DNA of 64,000 nt from contig NC_084896.1 in assembly GCF_958979055.1 (NCBI RefSeq), forward strand, positions 4,828,501 through 4,892,500. Reading direction: 5' to 3'. A program made the translations under genes and the position numbers. Below are positions 21,101 to 33,655 of this stretch, piece after piece. This stretch comes from Alnus glutinosa. Its lineage: Eukaryota; Streptophyta; Magnoliopsida; Fagales; Betulaceae. The notes below the pieces were generated by a model. That model saw nothing but the letters and a program-made list of their open reading frames with translations. It searched no databases and was not told the DNA's origin. The stretch's first letter is position 1. Every line of letters begins with the position of its first letter.

Positions 21101-22986
21101 CGGTTTGAGTAGCCATGTGTCATAGCGTAATAGTAAGCGGCTGCATGAGGGGAAGACCACGCGTTTGCTTGAAACTCTCAGTGTTGGTTTGGGCGAACCT
21201 TTCACGTACGTGTGACATGTGCACCCGTGAACCTACTCCTCTGGGCTCTGAGAGAGACAGTTTCTACGTAACATTACATGAGATAGCACCCCATACCCGA
21301 TGCATGGAATTCCTGCTCAAATAGAAGGGTTAGGACAATAATAATATAGAGGAGATTGTGAATTTTTTAGTTTTTATGTTTATTATTATTTTTTTTTACA
21401 AAAAAAAAAAAATAATAAATTAAAGAGTGCTTTTGTGTGTAAAGAGGGCTTTATTCACATTCGGCTTAATAAATATTTAGTTAAAAAATACAATTTTTTT
21501 TTTCCAAAATGAAGCACTTACATTCGGCTTAGCATTTTAACAATTCACTTTCATTTTTTTTTCATTTAAAATATTCTTTTCTTATCTACTTTTACTATTC
21601 CCAAAGAAGAGAGATGATAAAACTTATTCTTTTATTAATATAAATGATGCATTATTGAGCTACCGTGCTCAACAAATTTGCTAATCATGGTATTAGTTCA
21701 ACAATTCTCTAAGTATTTTGACTAGCGGATGTGAAATTTTTTTTGAGAATTTTATGTTACAGAAGTACAGAACAAGCCAAAATCATATTTTACCTATTTT
21801 GGCTAGCCCAATGTAGGTGCTCTGATCAATAGATGATCCTTTGTTTGGGCCGGGATCCCTCTCACATACCCCGGTTTAAAGAGGAGGGAGCAGATCAAGT
21901 AAGATGAAGGATCTCTAATAACAAGGGATCTCAATCCTGTGCTATAAGGTTGGTGCAACTATATTACCATAGAGATTAAAGTTACCTTATAAACAAGGGT
22001 AATGCCGTAATGCTAGAGCTACAATTCTTTTACAATTTGTTGACATGTGTCAGCATGTGATCGGAACTACTTCATTTTATTAAGAGTAATACATGTCGTC
22101 ATTTTATTGACGCTGACATGACACTCAATAAAATCCGTAAAATGTTTTAACGAAATTTGACTCCAAGGACTAAATTATTTCTTCAGCATACCCCAGTGAC
22201 ATTTTTATTCACTTTGATATGATAAAAACGCTTTGTAATTTAAGTCAACCACAATGGCTGATTTTGAATTAATTATAAGTCTAATATTTTTCTAAATTGC
22301 ACTAATTTATATGGCACAATGATTAATTTCACCGGGGGTGGCTTGGCCGCCAACGATTTGCGTCGGGGGTCCACCATGTAATTTAACGTAAATTTAACTT
22401 TAACATAATTTAACGTAAATTTGTAATTCAGGACAAATTTGTAATTTAACATAAATTTACCATGTAGAACTTATCTTGGGCACATGATGCGTGAAATACA
22501 AGCCATGTATTGTCAATTAAGTGGTACGATGGGGGTACGTTAAACCGACAAATTGATAGAGAGGCCCATGTGAAAGTTAGGTATAATTTAAGGGACATAT
22601 TTGTCAAAATTGTAAGCTTGAGAATTAAATTAAAATTTTAAAAAAAAAACTAGGGACTAAGTAGCAATTTTTAAAAGTATGAAAACAAAAGGACCAACTT
22701 TTTGTTTTGTTTTGTTTTTGTTTTTTTTTTTTTCTTTCTAAATTAAAATCAAATCGTAACCACCCAAACAAATACAGAGTTTGGTGCTGTACCTGCATTT
22801 CTTTTTTGTTATTATTATTTGGACAACAACTGGCCCCCCTGCACTTAGGTGGCAAGATCTGGTTGCCGACACAATGACGACACCCTTGTGGCTAATTTCT
22901 TATTGGGAAATCATATGCGCCGTAATCAAATTGTCAACCTATTTATACTTAGTACTCTCATCCTCTTCGAATCATGCATAGGAATA
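21101..22986. other. Intergenic, repeat-poor AT-rich DNA
   Basis: No gene was found. Poly(A/T) tracts occur at 21390-21410 and 22718-22733. The stretch 22380-22460 repeats TTTAACGTAAATTT and TTTAACATAAATTT several times. Frames at 21115-21324 and 22625-22981 have no family resemblance. Confidence 0.35.
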
Positions 22987-23157
22987 GTCTATAATTATTT
23001 GTCCGAATTTAAAAAAATTTAGACAAATAATTATGAGATTTATTTGACTAAATAAAATTAGATTGTCCAACTATTTATCCGGTCAGGTGGGTCTCATAAG
23101 TGGTATCTCATAATCATCTGTCCGAATTATCTAAAATTTGAACAAATAATTATGGAC
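22987..23157. mobile_element. MITE with about 24-base imperfect TIRs
   Basis: The left end GTCTATAATTATTTGTCCGA and the reverse complement of the right end, GTCCATAATTATTTGTTCAA, match at most positions and continue with ATTT. An additional internal copy of the motif (TAATCATCTGTCCGAATT) lies at 23110. Total length is 171 bases and non-coding. Confidence 0.6.
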
Positions 23158-23469
23158 GATCATAATCTATCTTGGACATACACAACCATTAATTCATACT
23201 GTAATATAAGAAAAATAACATTATATAGTACTATGGTATCCTATTACTATTTTATAATGTTGAATTGATTTATTATTTTTAATAATGACTGATTTAATGG
23301 TGAATTCACAGTATCATTCGGCATAGTAGGATATTGACATTATATATAACATTACTCATATAACAATAGTTTAAATAATCATGAAAAGAAAATTGAGTGC
23401 TGATCTAATAACTAATTTTTTCTGTAATATTATCAAGTTGTATGACAGTCATATAATAGTTTACTGAGT

Positions 23470-23792
23470 AAGGGTGCGTTTGGGATGTAGATTTTGTAGA
23501 CAAAAAATACGATTTTAAACTAAATCGTAGAAAATGAACTGTTTGGAATTACGTTTTTAAAAAATTGCGATTTGAAAACGCAGAAAATTTCTTTTTCAAA
23601 TTACAGGCAATGTAATACTTTTTTGAAAACGCACTATTTTAAAAGGTTATTCTGTAATTTTAAAGACCAAACTGCAATTTTGTGAAACACTTAACTGCAT
23701 TTTTAAAAATTACTTTTTCAAATCGCACATACATTTTAAAATCGTTATTTTTAAATGTCATTTTTTAAAATCGCAAACCCAAACGGGCTTTA
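23470..23792. mobile_element. hAT-like MITE
   Basis: The left end AAGGGTGCGTTTGGGATGTA and the reverse complement of the right end AAAGCCCGTTTGGGTTTGCG share GCGTTTGGG/CCGTTTGGG. The interior is dominated by near-inverted blocks of AATCGCA/TGCGATT and runs of A/T. This matches a very common plant family with CGTTTGGG ends. A decayed relative lies at about 53170-53330. Confidence 0.6.
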
Positions 23793-23960
23793 ATGCTAAG
23801 TACTCAAATCTGATCAGATTGATGCGAAGTAACAATGTCCATTGACCCTTGTGTTTTCTTTTATTAAAAAAAAAAAATTAAGAGTTAATAAGCCCTGCCA
23901 AATCAGTCCAAGAAATGACAGCGGAGTATTTAAAATTATGACGTCTTACTAAATAAGTAA

Positions 23961-24140
23961 TGAGAAATGTTTGGTTGTACACTTTCATCCCACTCCTATC
24001 CCACCTTCGTCTACTTGGACCAATAATATTGTTAAAAAAAATAGGTCCCACTACACTCTCTCCACTATCTCTCACATTATTAGTCCAAGTAGATAAGGGT
24101 GGGATAGGAGTGGGATGAGAGTGTACAACCAAACATTTCT
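23961..24140. mobile_element. Foldback MITE with 65-base TIRs and 9-base TSD
   Basis: The left arm AGAAATGTTTGGTTGTACAC onward matches the reverse complement of the right arm for about 65 bases with only a few mismatches, ending at CTTGGACCAATAAT / CTTGGACTAATAAT. AATAAGTAA occurs on both sides (23952-23960 and 24141-24149). Arm similarity this high in non-coding DNA implies a fairly young element. The long TIRs and 9-base TSD suggest a Mutator-type source. Confidence 0.85.
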
Positions 24141-24381
24141 AATAAGTAAATAGCATTCCTAAAAAAGAAAGCTCGATTCTATACCAAGTAGACAAGCGTC
24201 ATCCCCTTATTGCACCCCCGCAATCCCACATAACCACGCTCTTAAGAGCGCGTGGACACGCACTTCTCCGTCCTTACCCGCCCACCTAAATCTCCTCCCG
24301 CTTCCAAATCTCTCAGAACCCAAAAACACGCAAACACGCAAACTCTTAAGCCACCGTTTTAGTCTTTAATCCCACTCTTAT

Positions 24382-24382
<1 letters not shown>

Positions 24383-24409
<27 letters not shown>
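24383..24409. repeat. (CT)n microsatellite in promoter/leader
   Basis: About 13 CT units lie 100 bases before the ATG at 24511. CT tracts are common in plant leaders near the transcription start. Confidence 0.9.
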
Positions 24410-24413
<4 letters not shown>

Positions 24414-24510
24414 GTCCATTTTCAGAGACCCAGATGAGCAAAACCCAAAGCTTTTAAATTTTGAAAAAAATATCAGTTTTCTCCGATAACTGTCAGTGAG
24501 ATTTTATACC

Positions 24511-25035
24511 ATGGAAATCCCTATAATCAAGGACACAAAATCAGACCCAAACCCAAAACCGGATTTCCCATTGAAGTTCCGCACCAACTCACACTCTCAG
24601 CCACACTCTCATTCCCCAAGTTTCCTCGTACACAACGGCTTCGCCTCCTCGGAGTTCCCAATCGCCGACATAGAGATGATAAGCATGGAGGCCATCACGT
24701 ACACGAGCCTGAGGGACCTCTTGCCGTCGTCCCCGCCGTCGGTCATGTCGCCGACCCACAACTCGAGCTGGTACGACGAGATCCCCATCAAGAACCCGCT
24801 GGTCAAACACGCGGCTTTAGCGTATCTCCAGCCCATGTCGACCCCTGCGGAGACTGGGAACAAGGGCTTCTTCGGGAGGCTTAGAGCCAAGTGCTCGTGT
24901 GGCCATGGGTGGTTCGGGTGCTTTGGCTGGCTCGGCGACGTCGTTTCCAGGATAAAGGAAGCGTTCTGGGATAGAAGAGGGAGTGTGTGCTTAGCTGACG
25001 ACGATGATGATGAGGAGGATGAGAAAGTTGACTGA
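24511..25035 (+). CDS. Small plant-specific protein of unknown function
   Basis: An intronless frame of 174 residues from ATG at 24511; upstream in-frame codons reach only to a GTG. The coding part is clearly GC-richer than its flanks, with codon use suited to a real gene. Visible parts: a hydrophilic N-terminus with P/S/H (residues 1-45), a conserved-looking block IEMISMEAITYTSLRDLLPS (about 55-74), then SSWYDEIPIKNPLVKHAALA (about 90-110), a Gly/Cys/Trp-rich segment RAKCSCGHGWFGCFGWLGDV (about 131-150), and an acidic tail with DDDDDEEDE. No signal peptide or clear transmembrane helix. I do not recognise a named domain and assign no function. Confidence 0.8.
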   Translation: MEIPIIKDTKSDPNPKPDFPLKFRTNSHSQPHSHSPSFLVHNGFASSEFPIADIEMISMEAITYTSLRDLLPSSPPSVMSPTHNSSWYDEIPIKNPLVKHAALAYLQPMSTPAETGNKGFFGRLRAKCSCGHGWFGCFGWLGDVVSRIKEAFWDRRGSVCLADDDDDEEDEKVD

Positions 25036-28000
25036 GAAACACAGACAGAGACAGAGGAAGAGGGCTTTTTTGGAACTTCCGGAGTTTGACTGGTAGATAG
25101 GAATTTCTTCAATTTGTAATTGGATTTTTGTATATAATAGAGGGCCAGGGTTGTGTTCAAATAATTTAATCTCTTGAATGCGCGTTGATTTTATTTTATT
25201 TTATTATTATTATTATTTTGTTTTTGTTTTTTTGCTTTGTCTTTTCATTCATCTTCTTCTCAAAATAAAAACACTACAAAAAATACAAAAAACAATTTTT
25301 ATCTCGGATATCCGGATTTGAGTCTCAACAAAATCGGAAATGCCGTAATTGTTGTAAATATACCTCTTAATTTCCCAAGTTTTCTCAAAAACTGGTCATG
25401 AGCTAAATTATATGGGGTTCTCTTTCTAATACTCTTGGTGGAAGAGCTGCAATAACCAATTTCGCTGGCTGCATTCCGGCTCAACTTCTACATTTAAAGT
25501 CTCCCTTCAAAGAAGTGATGTAATACCCCGTATTTTTTAAATATGAATATTTATAAAAATAAATATTCATTTACTAAGGAACTTTTATTGTTTTAGATTA
25601 ATAAAAGTTCAAACGAACCTTAAATTTTAGAATAATGAAAATAGGGTCAAACGAGGAGCGTGACAAGTGTGGTGTTAGCTGTCTGTCCATATCAGATTTT
25701 TTTCATTGATTTGCTTGTATTTAATTATGTTTATTTCTTGTTTTTGTTACTCTAATGTTTATTGTGTGTAATTCGGCTTTTCCGTTGCATATATATATAT
25801 ATATAACCTCGATTCTTTTGTTAAAATCTAGAGATTTCTTTTTGTTATTTGGAAAAATTACATTTTATAATAATATGAGCAATTGATCCCATGATTCACG
25901 AAGAAACACTAGAGTGGCTTGTGGCGCGATCAAGGCAAGGGTTGATTAACGTTAGCAAGTCAATTAATTTAGCTATTATTGTTTTTTTTTTTTATAGGAA
26001 GATTAGACTACAGTGAAAGTAATCTTAAAAAAATAAATATTTAATTGTAACCTATGATGAGACGTTAAGAAACCTCACTTGGTAAGTTATGGCTTTTCTT
26101 TATTCATTAAAAAAAATAAAAAATAATTATGGCTTTTGTTTATATAAAAATAAGGTTAGGAGTGAGGAGACTTATTCACGCTTTATAATAAATAAATTTA
26201 TTTTATCATTTTAATTTTATTATAATTGAATTAGCGTTCTACCTAAGATGTATGAAGAATGTAGATAATGACTTATTACTCAAGATTTTGTTTGGGGTTT
26301 TTTTTTTAATCGAGCAATAAATTTTGTGAAAAAATATTAAATTAGTCAATGTAGTTGATTTAAATTATAAAACGCTTTTAGTCGTATCAACGTAAATTCA
26401 GAAATCCATACAATATGCCAAAAAAATAATTTAGTCCATGAGTCAAATTTCGTTAAAAAATTTGACATATTTTGTTAGGTGTCACGTCGACGTAAAAAAT
26501 GGACGACACGTGACATTTTTAATAAAATATATAAATATATAAAACTGAAAAAATTATTTTTTTTTTTTGTAAGAAAAAAAAAAAAGAAAAAAGAAAAAAA
26601 AATTTGTAGCGGCAATTTTACCACATTCTACCCTTCAAATTCCCCCCCACTTTTGCTCTCTACCGTGCTACTATCTTGGAGAATGGTGGGTGCGACGAGG
26701 TTGGTGAATTTAATTCCAAAGGCCATCTCATTCATGACAGCCAGGGGACAATTCCAGAGCACATTCCATTAGTGCCTTCTCCACGCGCCCCCGCGTGCGC
26801 GTATAGAATTGGTTCTTTTTTTAACCTCTAATTTTTACTTCTTAAGCCCATGCCTTAACTAAACGGGTGAAATATCGTTGAGAATATATATATTAAATGA
26901 TTTTATTTTTATTTTTATTAGCTTAAAATTTTAAAATAATTAGTGATTTAATATAGTATTAGGGTCGGAATTTTGAATATTATTTTTATAATTTATTTCT
27001 TATTTCAATTAAATATTTAAAATATAAATTAGATTATTGAATTCACTATTTTATATTAACTTAAACTTTTAAAATTACCGGGATTTAATACATTGTTCCT
27101 CATAAATTCAAAAACTTCTAGTTTATCATAAGATTGGATTTAGTTCATGTCATACTCAATATGTTATTCTTTTGAGGCCTTTGACTTCCTTTTGTCTTGC
27201 CATGCTGGTTTTCACACCTAGGCTTGAGTGATAAGGACTATATGGTTCGTAATCAAGCAAATTACATAAAAATGAGCAATTGGCAGGACTTTTAAATATA
27301 TATATTTTTTTAATTATTAATAAACAGAGAAACTAAAATTCCTTGATCTTTTTCCTGGAATTCCACAACTTCTCTTGTATTATAAGATTTGATTAGTTCA
27401 TGTCGTACTCAATGCTATGAATCTCTCTCTTTCTTTCATTCTTTTTTTTTTTTTTAATTAACAATTAGATGATATTTAAATAGACCATAATTGTATAACA
27501 TCTAAAATGATAAGATTTCAAATAAAATATAATCCAAATTTTAAATAATCTAATCTTAATGAGTTGGAATTTCGGTTCAACTAAACTACTAAACCTATCT
27601 CACCATAATCTTATCCCTATCGCTAACCCATGCTAGTTTTCACGCCTAAGGCCTCATTGATAAAAAACAATATGATTAATCCCCAAAAAGAAAAAAGAAG
27701 AGTTACATGGTTCTTAACCAAACAAAAAACATATACGAGAAATCGATCATGTTTGTTAATGACTTTGTTTTATGTTCTTAGGTCAGAACATTTTTTTTTT
27801 TTTTTTAAAAAAAAAAAAAACACCCAAAACACATAAACTCATACTAAACAAAAGAGATATTATATATTACCATTCCAAGACATTACTCTTGACCACCTTA
27901 CTCATGTGTCAAAGTGATCCCCTAACTAACTTTAAGAGTTTTTTTTTTCTAAAAAAAAAAAAGAAAAATAAAAGGTAAAGGTCAAAATCACAATGTGGGC

Positions 28001-28747
28001 AAAAGTGGTTAAAAGTTGTGTCTTGGAGTGACAATGTATCATATCTCTAAACGGAATTGGTTTAAAATTGGAGACTGATATTGATCCAATTGAACATTTA
28101 CAAGATTAACATGTAGCGTGCTTACAATTATTCTGCTTTTACATACTGAATAATTTGAATGGTTAGAAACTCCATTCGACCATGTCCCTTGTGAGACTAA
28201 CAAAGAATTTGCAAAGCAAAAACCTTGAAAGGGTGTGCTGTTTTCTAAATCAACAAATTCGTGAGTAATAGGCTACTAGCTCATGACCATGTGAGATGAT
28301 TGGTGAGTCATAATACTTGGCAATTTTTTACATAACTTGCAAATTCAATACGAAATTAGTGAGTTAGGGTTAAGGGGTTTGACCCGTTTAATTAAATGGG
28401 TCGGGTTAAGATACACATATATATAATCTTATTCTCATACCTCAACACGATTTAAATTTGACACGCGAATACAAATTGTCACTCTTACCTACAGATGTGA
28501 GAAAGCTAGGATACCGATAACTGGTACGCGATAGCAAAGGGAAAATTTCGAAGAAGGTTGCTAATTCTGAATGTAATGGACCTCGAATAAATTAAGCCAT
28601 TGCGTTGCTCATTTGTTTATATGTACAACTTTCTGAAGTAATATATACGTTCTCTGATAGATCTTTTGGCTCCTTGTGCCATGACAACGTATCTAGATTC
28701 TAGCCAGGAATGTTTTACAATTTTCCAAGTGTTTATGAAAACTGCAG
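25036..28747. other. AT-rich intergenic region of about 3.7 kb
   Basis: The 3' UTR of the 24.5-kb gene probably occupies the first 100-150 bases. The rest holds AT-rich DNA with poly(A/T) tracts (25982-25997, 26558-26604, 27443-27455, 27790-27820, 27940-27970) and a sequence with GGGTCGGGTTAAGATA near 28390 that recurs in other repeats of the window. Frames such as 26479-26772 and 27630-27978 arise from the homopolymers. No gene was found. Confidence 0.4.
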
Positions 28748-31171
28748 TCACCAATAATCCCTACATGAGCAATGCCCGTCTCTGAAGTGGTGAAAGACCT
28801 TAGAATCTCCTACTATTATCTCTCTTCTAGTAATCTCTGAAATCTTCTTTGCAGTACTGTGGCAATCTTCACATATTCTCGTGTTTTTTCTTACAAGAAC
28901 AGGGCTTCCAATCGTAGTGGATATCAAGCCAAAAGAAATCGCCAATCTCACAGAGTGTTTCCGTGGTGATTTTGCTATTTTCTTCCTCAAATCCAATGGT
29001 TTGAACTTGGTCATACTATGAACAAAATTATGTTCCACTATCTTCCTCATGATAATATCTAATACATCATAAATCATGTTTGTTTCAGCATGGGACCTGT
29101 CCTCATCGATGAATCTGCAAGTTCTAGAACTGATCTCAACCACAGCACAGCCCTTTGTTTTCTCTAAACCTTCTTTTATCATAAGACATTTAATCCGCTC
29201 TACATCTCTCCACCTCCCAGCTTCAGCATACATATTTGAAAGCAAGACATAGCACCCAGTATTATCATGCTCCAAGGATAAAATGTGCTTAGCTGCAAGT
29301 TCAGCTAATTCTATGTTTCCGTTGTTCCTACTTGCAGTCAGCAGTGATCCCCATATCCTGGCCGTGGGGGCCAAGGGCATTTCCTCAATGAATCTCTTGG
29401 CTAGCTCGAGATTTCCGGCCCGGCCAATAAGATCAATCATACAGCCACAGTGCTCTATTCCGGGATCTATATTGTAGTCCCTTTTCATTGAATTATAGTA
29501 TTCCCACCCTTCATCAACCATGCCAGAAATGCTACAAGATGATAACAGGGAGACAAAGGTGCTCTCATTGGGTTTGAAGCCCTTTTCCTTCATCTCAGAG
29601 AACAACTGAACAGAAAATCTACCAAACCCATGAATGGCATATGCCATAATGACCGTGTTCCATGAAATCACATCCCTATACAACATGTGATCAAAACATT
29701 CTCTTGCATTCCTCAAATCCCCGCATTTTGCATACATGTAAACAATTGAATTCAAGATGAAGGTATTTGTACCAAGTTCAGATTTTATGACAAAACCATG
29801 GATTTGCTTCCCCTCTCTCAATGACACTAATTCAGAACAGGCGGGTAGAATGCTTGCAAATGTAAATGCATCTGGTTTAAAAGGGTGGTTCCAAATATCT
29901 CGAAACAGACGTAACGCTTCACTATTCCACCCATTCTGTACATAAGCAGCAAGCATGACATTCCATGATATCAAGTTTTTTCCAGTCATCTCACCAAATA
30001 CACGTTCTGCAAGATTCAACTCCCTGCATTCTCCGTACATGTCAACTAGAGCAGTTTCCAAGACTGAATGAGGGAGAAGACCTCTTCTAATGGAAGAGCC
30101 ATGGACGGATTTACCCTCTAAGAGAGCTTGTAATTGTGTACAAGAGGGAAGCACATTTATCATTGTGATAGCATCAAGGTTCAAGTGATCAGAAACTTGC
30201 ATCTTTCTCAAGCAAGCAAATGAGTCAAGAGGATGACCATTTAGAGCATACCCACCTATCATTGCATTACAGGCCACAACATTTTTTGGAGCAACTCTGT
30301 CAAACAACCTCTCTGCATAATCCATCCTACCACATTTTCCATACATGTCAATAAGTGATGTCTGAACCATATAATCCAATTCCAAACCACATTTGAGTAC
30401 TTGGCAGTGAATCTCCTTCCCACTTCGCAGACAACAATCAAGAGAACAAGCACCAAGAGCGCTGATCATGCTGAACCTGTCAGGCATCATTCCATGTGCC
30501 TGCATTTCCCAGAAACACATCAATGAGCTCCAACAATCCCCAACAGAAACATAGCCACTAATCATAGAATTCCAAGATACCAAGTCCCTAACCGGCATTT
30601 CACCAAACACCCTTTCTGCAAACTCAACACATCCCATCTTTGCATACATAACGATAAGCGAATTACAAACGTAAACATCCAAATCCAACCCAATCTTAAA
30701 CAACTTACCGTGAACCTTCTGCCCTTCTATGAAGGACAACAACCCTGTACACGCCTTGATCACAAAAGGGTATGTAAAATTATCGCCTAGAACTCCTTCA
30801 GATCCCATTCTACAATAAAAATCAATTGCCTCTCTAAACAACCAATTACTTGTAAACCCTCTAATCATCACATTCCAGACATAAGGATCACAACGGTTCA
30901 TTCTCTCAAACAGGTGGAGTGCATGTTCCATACACCCAGAATCAACAAAAGCACAGAGTTCCCGCGTGAGCGAGGAAGAGCGTGGTTCAACCAAAGCTTT
31001 CACATCGTCCGTTTGGTTCCAATTAAGTGAAGCTGATTTGTAGACTTTCGGCTTCTTTACGAGCCTGGGTTTCCGGTTTGTTTTCATCGTTTTGACTTGT
31101 CTACTCGAAACACTTTCTGGTGCTTCGGAGTTGCGGAAGTAGGCATGAGCAAGCGTCGCTGCCATTTTCAA
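28748..31171 (-). CDS. DYW-class PPR protein, At4g35130-like
   Basis: An intronless 807-residue PLS-type pentatricopeptide protein, presumed to act on RNA in plastids or mitochondria. After an N-terminal basic region (1-60) it has repeated PPR units, for example [58 protein letters not shown] and [20 protein letters not shown]. Then come E/E+ motifs ([40 protein letters not shown]) and a DYW domain ending [14 protein letters not shown]. Overall order and wording closely follow Arabidopsis At4g35130. In the DYW domain the deaminase motif HxE reads H739-S-V741, lacking the catalytic Glu, while the zinc ligands C767xxC770H are kept. The ATG at 31171 has another ATG two codons later. Confidence is high for the class, good for orthology. 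Confidence 0.95.
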   Translation of the reverse strand: MKMAATLAHAYFRNSEAPESVSSRQVKTMKTNRKPRLVKKPKVYKSASLNWNQTDDVKALVEPRSSSLTRELCAFVDSGCMEHALHLFERMNRCDPYVWNVMIRGFTSNWLFREAIDFYCRMGSEGVLGDNFTYPFVIKACTGLLSFIEGQKVHGKLFKIGLDLDVYVCNSLIVMYAKMGCVEFAERVFGEMPVRDLVSWNSMISGYVSVGDCWSSLMCFWEMQAHGMMPDRFSMISALGACSLDCCLRSGKEIHCQVLKCGLELDYMVQTSLIDMYGKCGRMDYAERLFDRVAPKNVVACNAMIGGYALNGHPLDSFACLRKMQVSDHLNLDAITMINVLPSCTQLQALLEGKSVHGSSIRRGLLPHSVLETALVDMYGECRELNLAERVFGEMTGKNLISWNVMLAAYVQNGWNSEALRLFRDIWNHPFKPDAFTFASILPACSELVSLREGKQIHGFVIKSELGTNTFILNSIVYMYAKCGDLRNARECFDHMLYRDVISWNTVIMAYAIHGFGRFSVQLFSEMKEKGFKPNESTFVSLLSSCSISGMVDEGWEYYNSMKRDYNIDPGIEHCGCMIDLIGRAGNLELAKRFIEEMPLAPTARIWGSLLTASRNNGNIELAELAAKHILSLEHDNTGCYVLLSNMYAEAGRWRDVERIKCLMIKEGLEKTKGCAVVEISSRTCRFIDEDRSHAETNMIYDVLDIIMRKIVEHNFVHSMTKFKPLDLRKKIAKSPRKHSVRLAISFGLISTTIGSPVLVRKNTRICEDCHSTAKKISEITRREIIVGDSKVFHHFRDGHCSCRDYW

Positions 31172-31348
31172 ACGGAGGAAGCTTTCAACACTTTAGGTAT
31201 GGAGAAATAGCCCTTAAAAAGCATGGAATAGTTGCTTTTCTGCCATATCTGAGTCGGTGGGGCGACTGACAGTTAATTCCGTTTCCGACGGTAGCGAATG
31301 ACAGTTCTAGGGGGGAGTTTTTCGAGGGAATTGTAAAAGAAAAAGGAT

Positions 31349-31604
31349 ACGAGCTTGTTTGGAAAGTAATTATGTTGGAGAATATTTTTGTGTTGTGTAG
31401 TAAAAAGTGATTGATGTGATATAAAATTTGGGAATGTTTTCTAGAAATGTGAAAAAAAATTTGTTTTGTAGTGGATATTTTTATTTGAAAAATAATAAAA
31501 AATGATTGATGTGATATAAAAAATGTAAAAATGTTAGAATGTTTTTTTTGGGAGAAGTGAAAAAAAATAATGGGAGAATTTGAGTAGTTTGCCAAACTAA
31601 CCCT
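31349..31604. mobile_element. hAT-like MITE near the PPR promoter
   Basis: It begins GAGCTTGTTTGGAAAGTAAT and ends GTTTGCCAAACTAACCC. It contains TGATTGATGTGATATAAAAT twice and TTTTGTTTTGTAGTGG, all shared in the same order with the element at 37887-38149, so the two are copies of one family. It lies about 180 bases upstream of the PPR start codon. Confidence 0.7.
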
Positions 31605-32014
31605 AATATCGGGAGAGTTTTTAAATTTTTTAGAATAAGAATGAGTATTGCCATGAAAAGTGAAAACTGTTTTGTTTGTTAATTTGTTTTTTTATGAATT
31701 TTTGTTTTTTATTTAAAAAAGTGATATAAGGTGACATAAAAGTAAAAACAGTTTTTTTTTTTTTTTTAAGAGTGTTTTATGTTTGAGCTGTAAATTAATG
31801 TTTTTATTTAAAAAAAAAAAAAAAAACAAAATACAAAAAATAAATTTTTTAACAAACGGAGCCCAAAAAGTTAGAATAGAATTGTTATTCCTATTTATTC
31901 ATTTGGTAACACGCAAAAATGACCAATTTTGCTGACCATAATGGCATTTGATTTTAACAAAATTTTCTAACATATCCTTACTTATAAAAATAACACAGAA
32001 TAGCACCCCATTCT
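31605..32014. other. Intergenic; A/T tracts
   Basis: Poly(T) at 31752-31767 and poly(A) at 31810-31827 lie within sequence resembling a decayed MITE. No gene was found. Confidence 0.35.
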
Positions 32015-32410
32015 CCTGGTCGAACAGGATTGTATGCTCAATGCCCAAGGTTGACCGCTAAGAGTCATACACTTGATGGCTTAAGTTAATTGAGGTCGTA
32101 CACTCAATGCCCTAGGTTGAGCGGGGTTGTATGCTCAATAGCCCTAGATCGAGTGGGTTGTACAATCAACAACTCAAGGTCGAACGAAGATTATACGTTC
32201 GGCACTAGATATAAAGGAAGGATAAGTATGGTTAGCCTAAGCCTAGGTCAAGCGGGGTTGTACGCTCGACATGCCCTAGATCGAGCGAGCTTATATAGTC
32301 AATGTCCTAGGTCAAGCAAGATCTTATGCTCGATAAACTTAGGTTGAGTGGGATTGTACATTCAACAATCTAGGGTTAACCAGGAATTTTATGTTCGGCA
32401 CTAGGCCTAA
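32015..32410 (+). repeat. Minisatellite with higher-order structure
   Basis: About eleven diverged units of 30-38 bases follow the scheme CCTAGGTYGAGCGGGGTTGT then AYGCTCRA. Two longer units both end GTTCGGCACTAG (32197 and 32393), 196 bases apart, so a block of five to six monomers was itself duplicated. The frame at 32090-32347 is a by-product. Confidence 0.8.
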
Positions 32411-33480
32411 GAAAAAGACTAATTCATTTAAAACGGTAAATTTCATAAAATCAGTATTTCGGTTTGGAGAATGCTAGACATCCATTTTTTTTTTTCCCAA
32501 AAGTTGGTTTCTAAATGATGTGTCATAATCTGATGTGATTTATCATTTTAGAAAATGTTCCACAATCTAATTGGATTGTGACACATTATTTTAAAACCAA
32601 CTTTCGAAAAAAAAAATATATATATATTAAAATGTCTAGCATTTTTCTTCCGGTTTTAGCTACTTTGCATGTGTAAGTTAAAAAAGCTAGCATTTAAGTT
32701 AATATAACTTTTCAGTTTTAGTTTTTCGGTAAGTAACTCACACCATGTTTTCATGGAAATGATTTTGTACTAATGTTTTCAACAAAAACGAAATATTCCA
32801 TTGAATTTTCAAGTAACTGAGTACTCGATTAAAAAGGGGATTAATTTGTACCTTGATATTTAGAAACATCAAGTTTTGTGTTTCACCGTCTTCAACAAAA
32901 CAGAGAAAAGTTCTATCAAAACAAAGAAGGCTTACGTCACAAGCATCAATTTGGTTGAGTTTTTACTTACTAGACCTTAAACCCACAAATTTCACTTGTA
33001 AAAAGTGTTTTACAAAATTGAGAAATGATTGTTGGGGGACGTTTTACTCCAACCGGCATTTTTAATTTTTAATTTTTATCAAAAAGCATATTTTTATGAA
33101 AAGGGGTGGGCTAACCCGTCCCTTGCTAATTACTGCCCTACAAAAATTGAGCGCATTGATGTAGAGGATGAACATGCGGAGTAATTAATAGGCGAGAGCT
33201 TCGAGAGGGTATTTTGACTTTGTAATTTTGGCTTAATTAGAGATGCATACTGATTCTGACATGTAAATGTGACTAGGTAGTTATTAGATGGATTATGATA
33301 TCTAGTTAAAGTTGTAAATTGAATAAAGAGGTAATTGTGCACCTATGAACTTGTTTAATATGTTAATGCTTAGTGCTATGGTGAATTAAGTGAATGATGT
33401 TTTTAATTTATAGAAAAAGAAAAATTTATAGTTGTTTTCCAGTTAAGGGTTAATGCCAAGACATAGTAATAATACCTCAA
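32411..33480. other. Intergenic; one inverted pair
   Basis: A foldback spans about 32480-32640: CATCCATTTTTTTTTTTCCC with AAAGTTGGTTTCTAAATGAT on the left pairs with ATTTTAAAACCAACTTTCGA on the right, enclosing CACAATCTAATTGGATTGTG. This is likely a MITE. No gene was found. Confidence 0.4.
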
Positions 33481-33652
33481 GGTATTTATAAATTGATGAA
33501 TACTTTAGAGTGTTACAAGTAGGGTTGGTAAAACGGGTTGGCATGTCGAATTCGAATCGACCTGTCAACCTATTAAGGGTCAACTCTAACTTAACGCATT
33601 TAGTTAAACGGGTTAGACCCTTCGACCCTAACACGACCAATTGTTTGATAAA

Positions 33653-33655
<3 letters not shown>

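Noticed and set aside
23188..23358. AT-rich stretch ending TATATAACATTACTC, like the right end of the MITE at 12102
   Set aside because: The left end does not match well enough and no TSD was found; it may be a decayed relative but cannot be supported.
24589..25160. Minus-strand frames opposite the 24.5-kb gene, one of 183 codons
   Set aside because: The plus-strand frame has the better start context and protein-like composition; the antisense one is a by-product of GC-rich codons.
31185..31595. 136-codon minus-strand frame upstream of the PPR gene
   Set aside because: It is largely the MITE copy at 31349-31604 read in a T-rich frame; Phe/Ile/Ser-rich with no domain.
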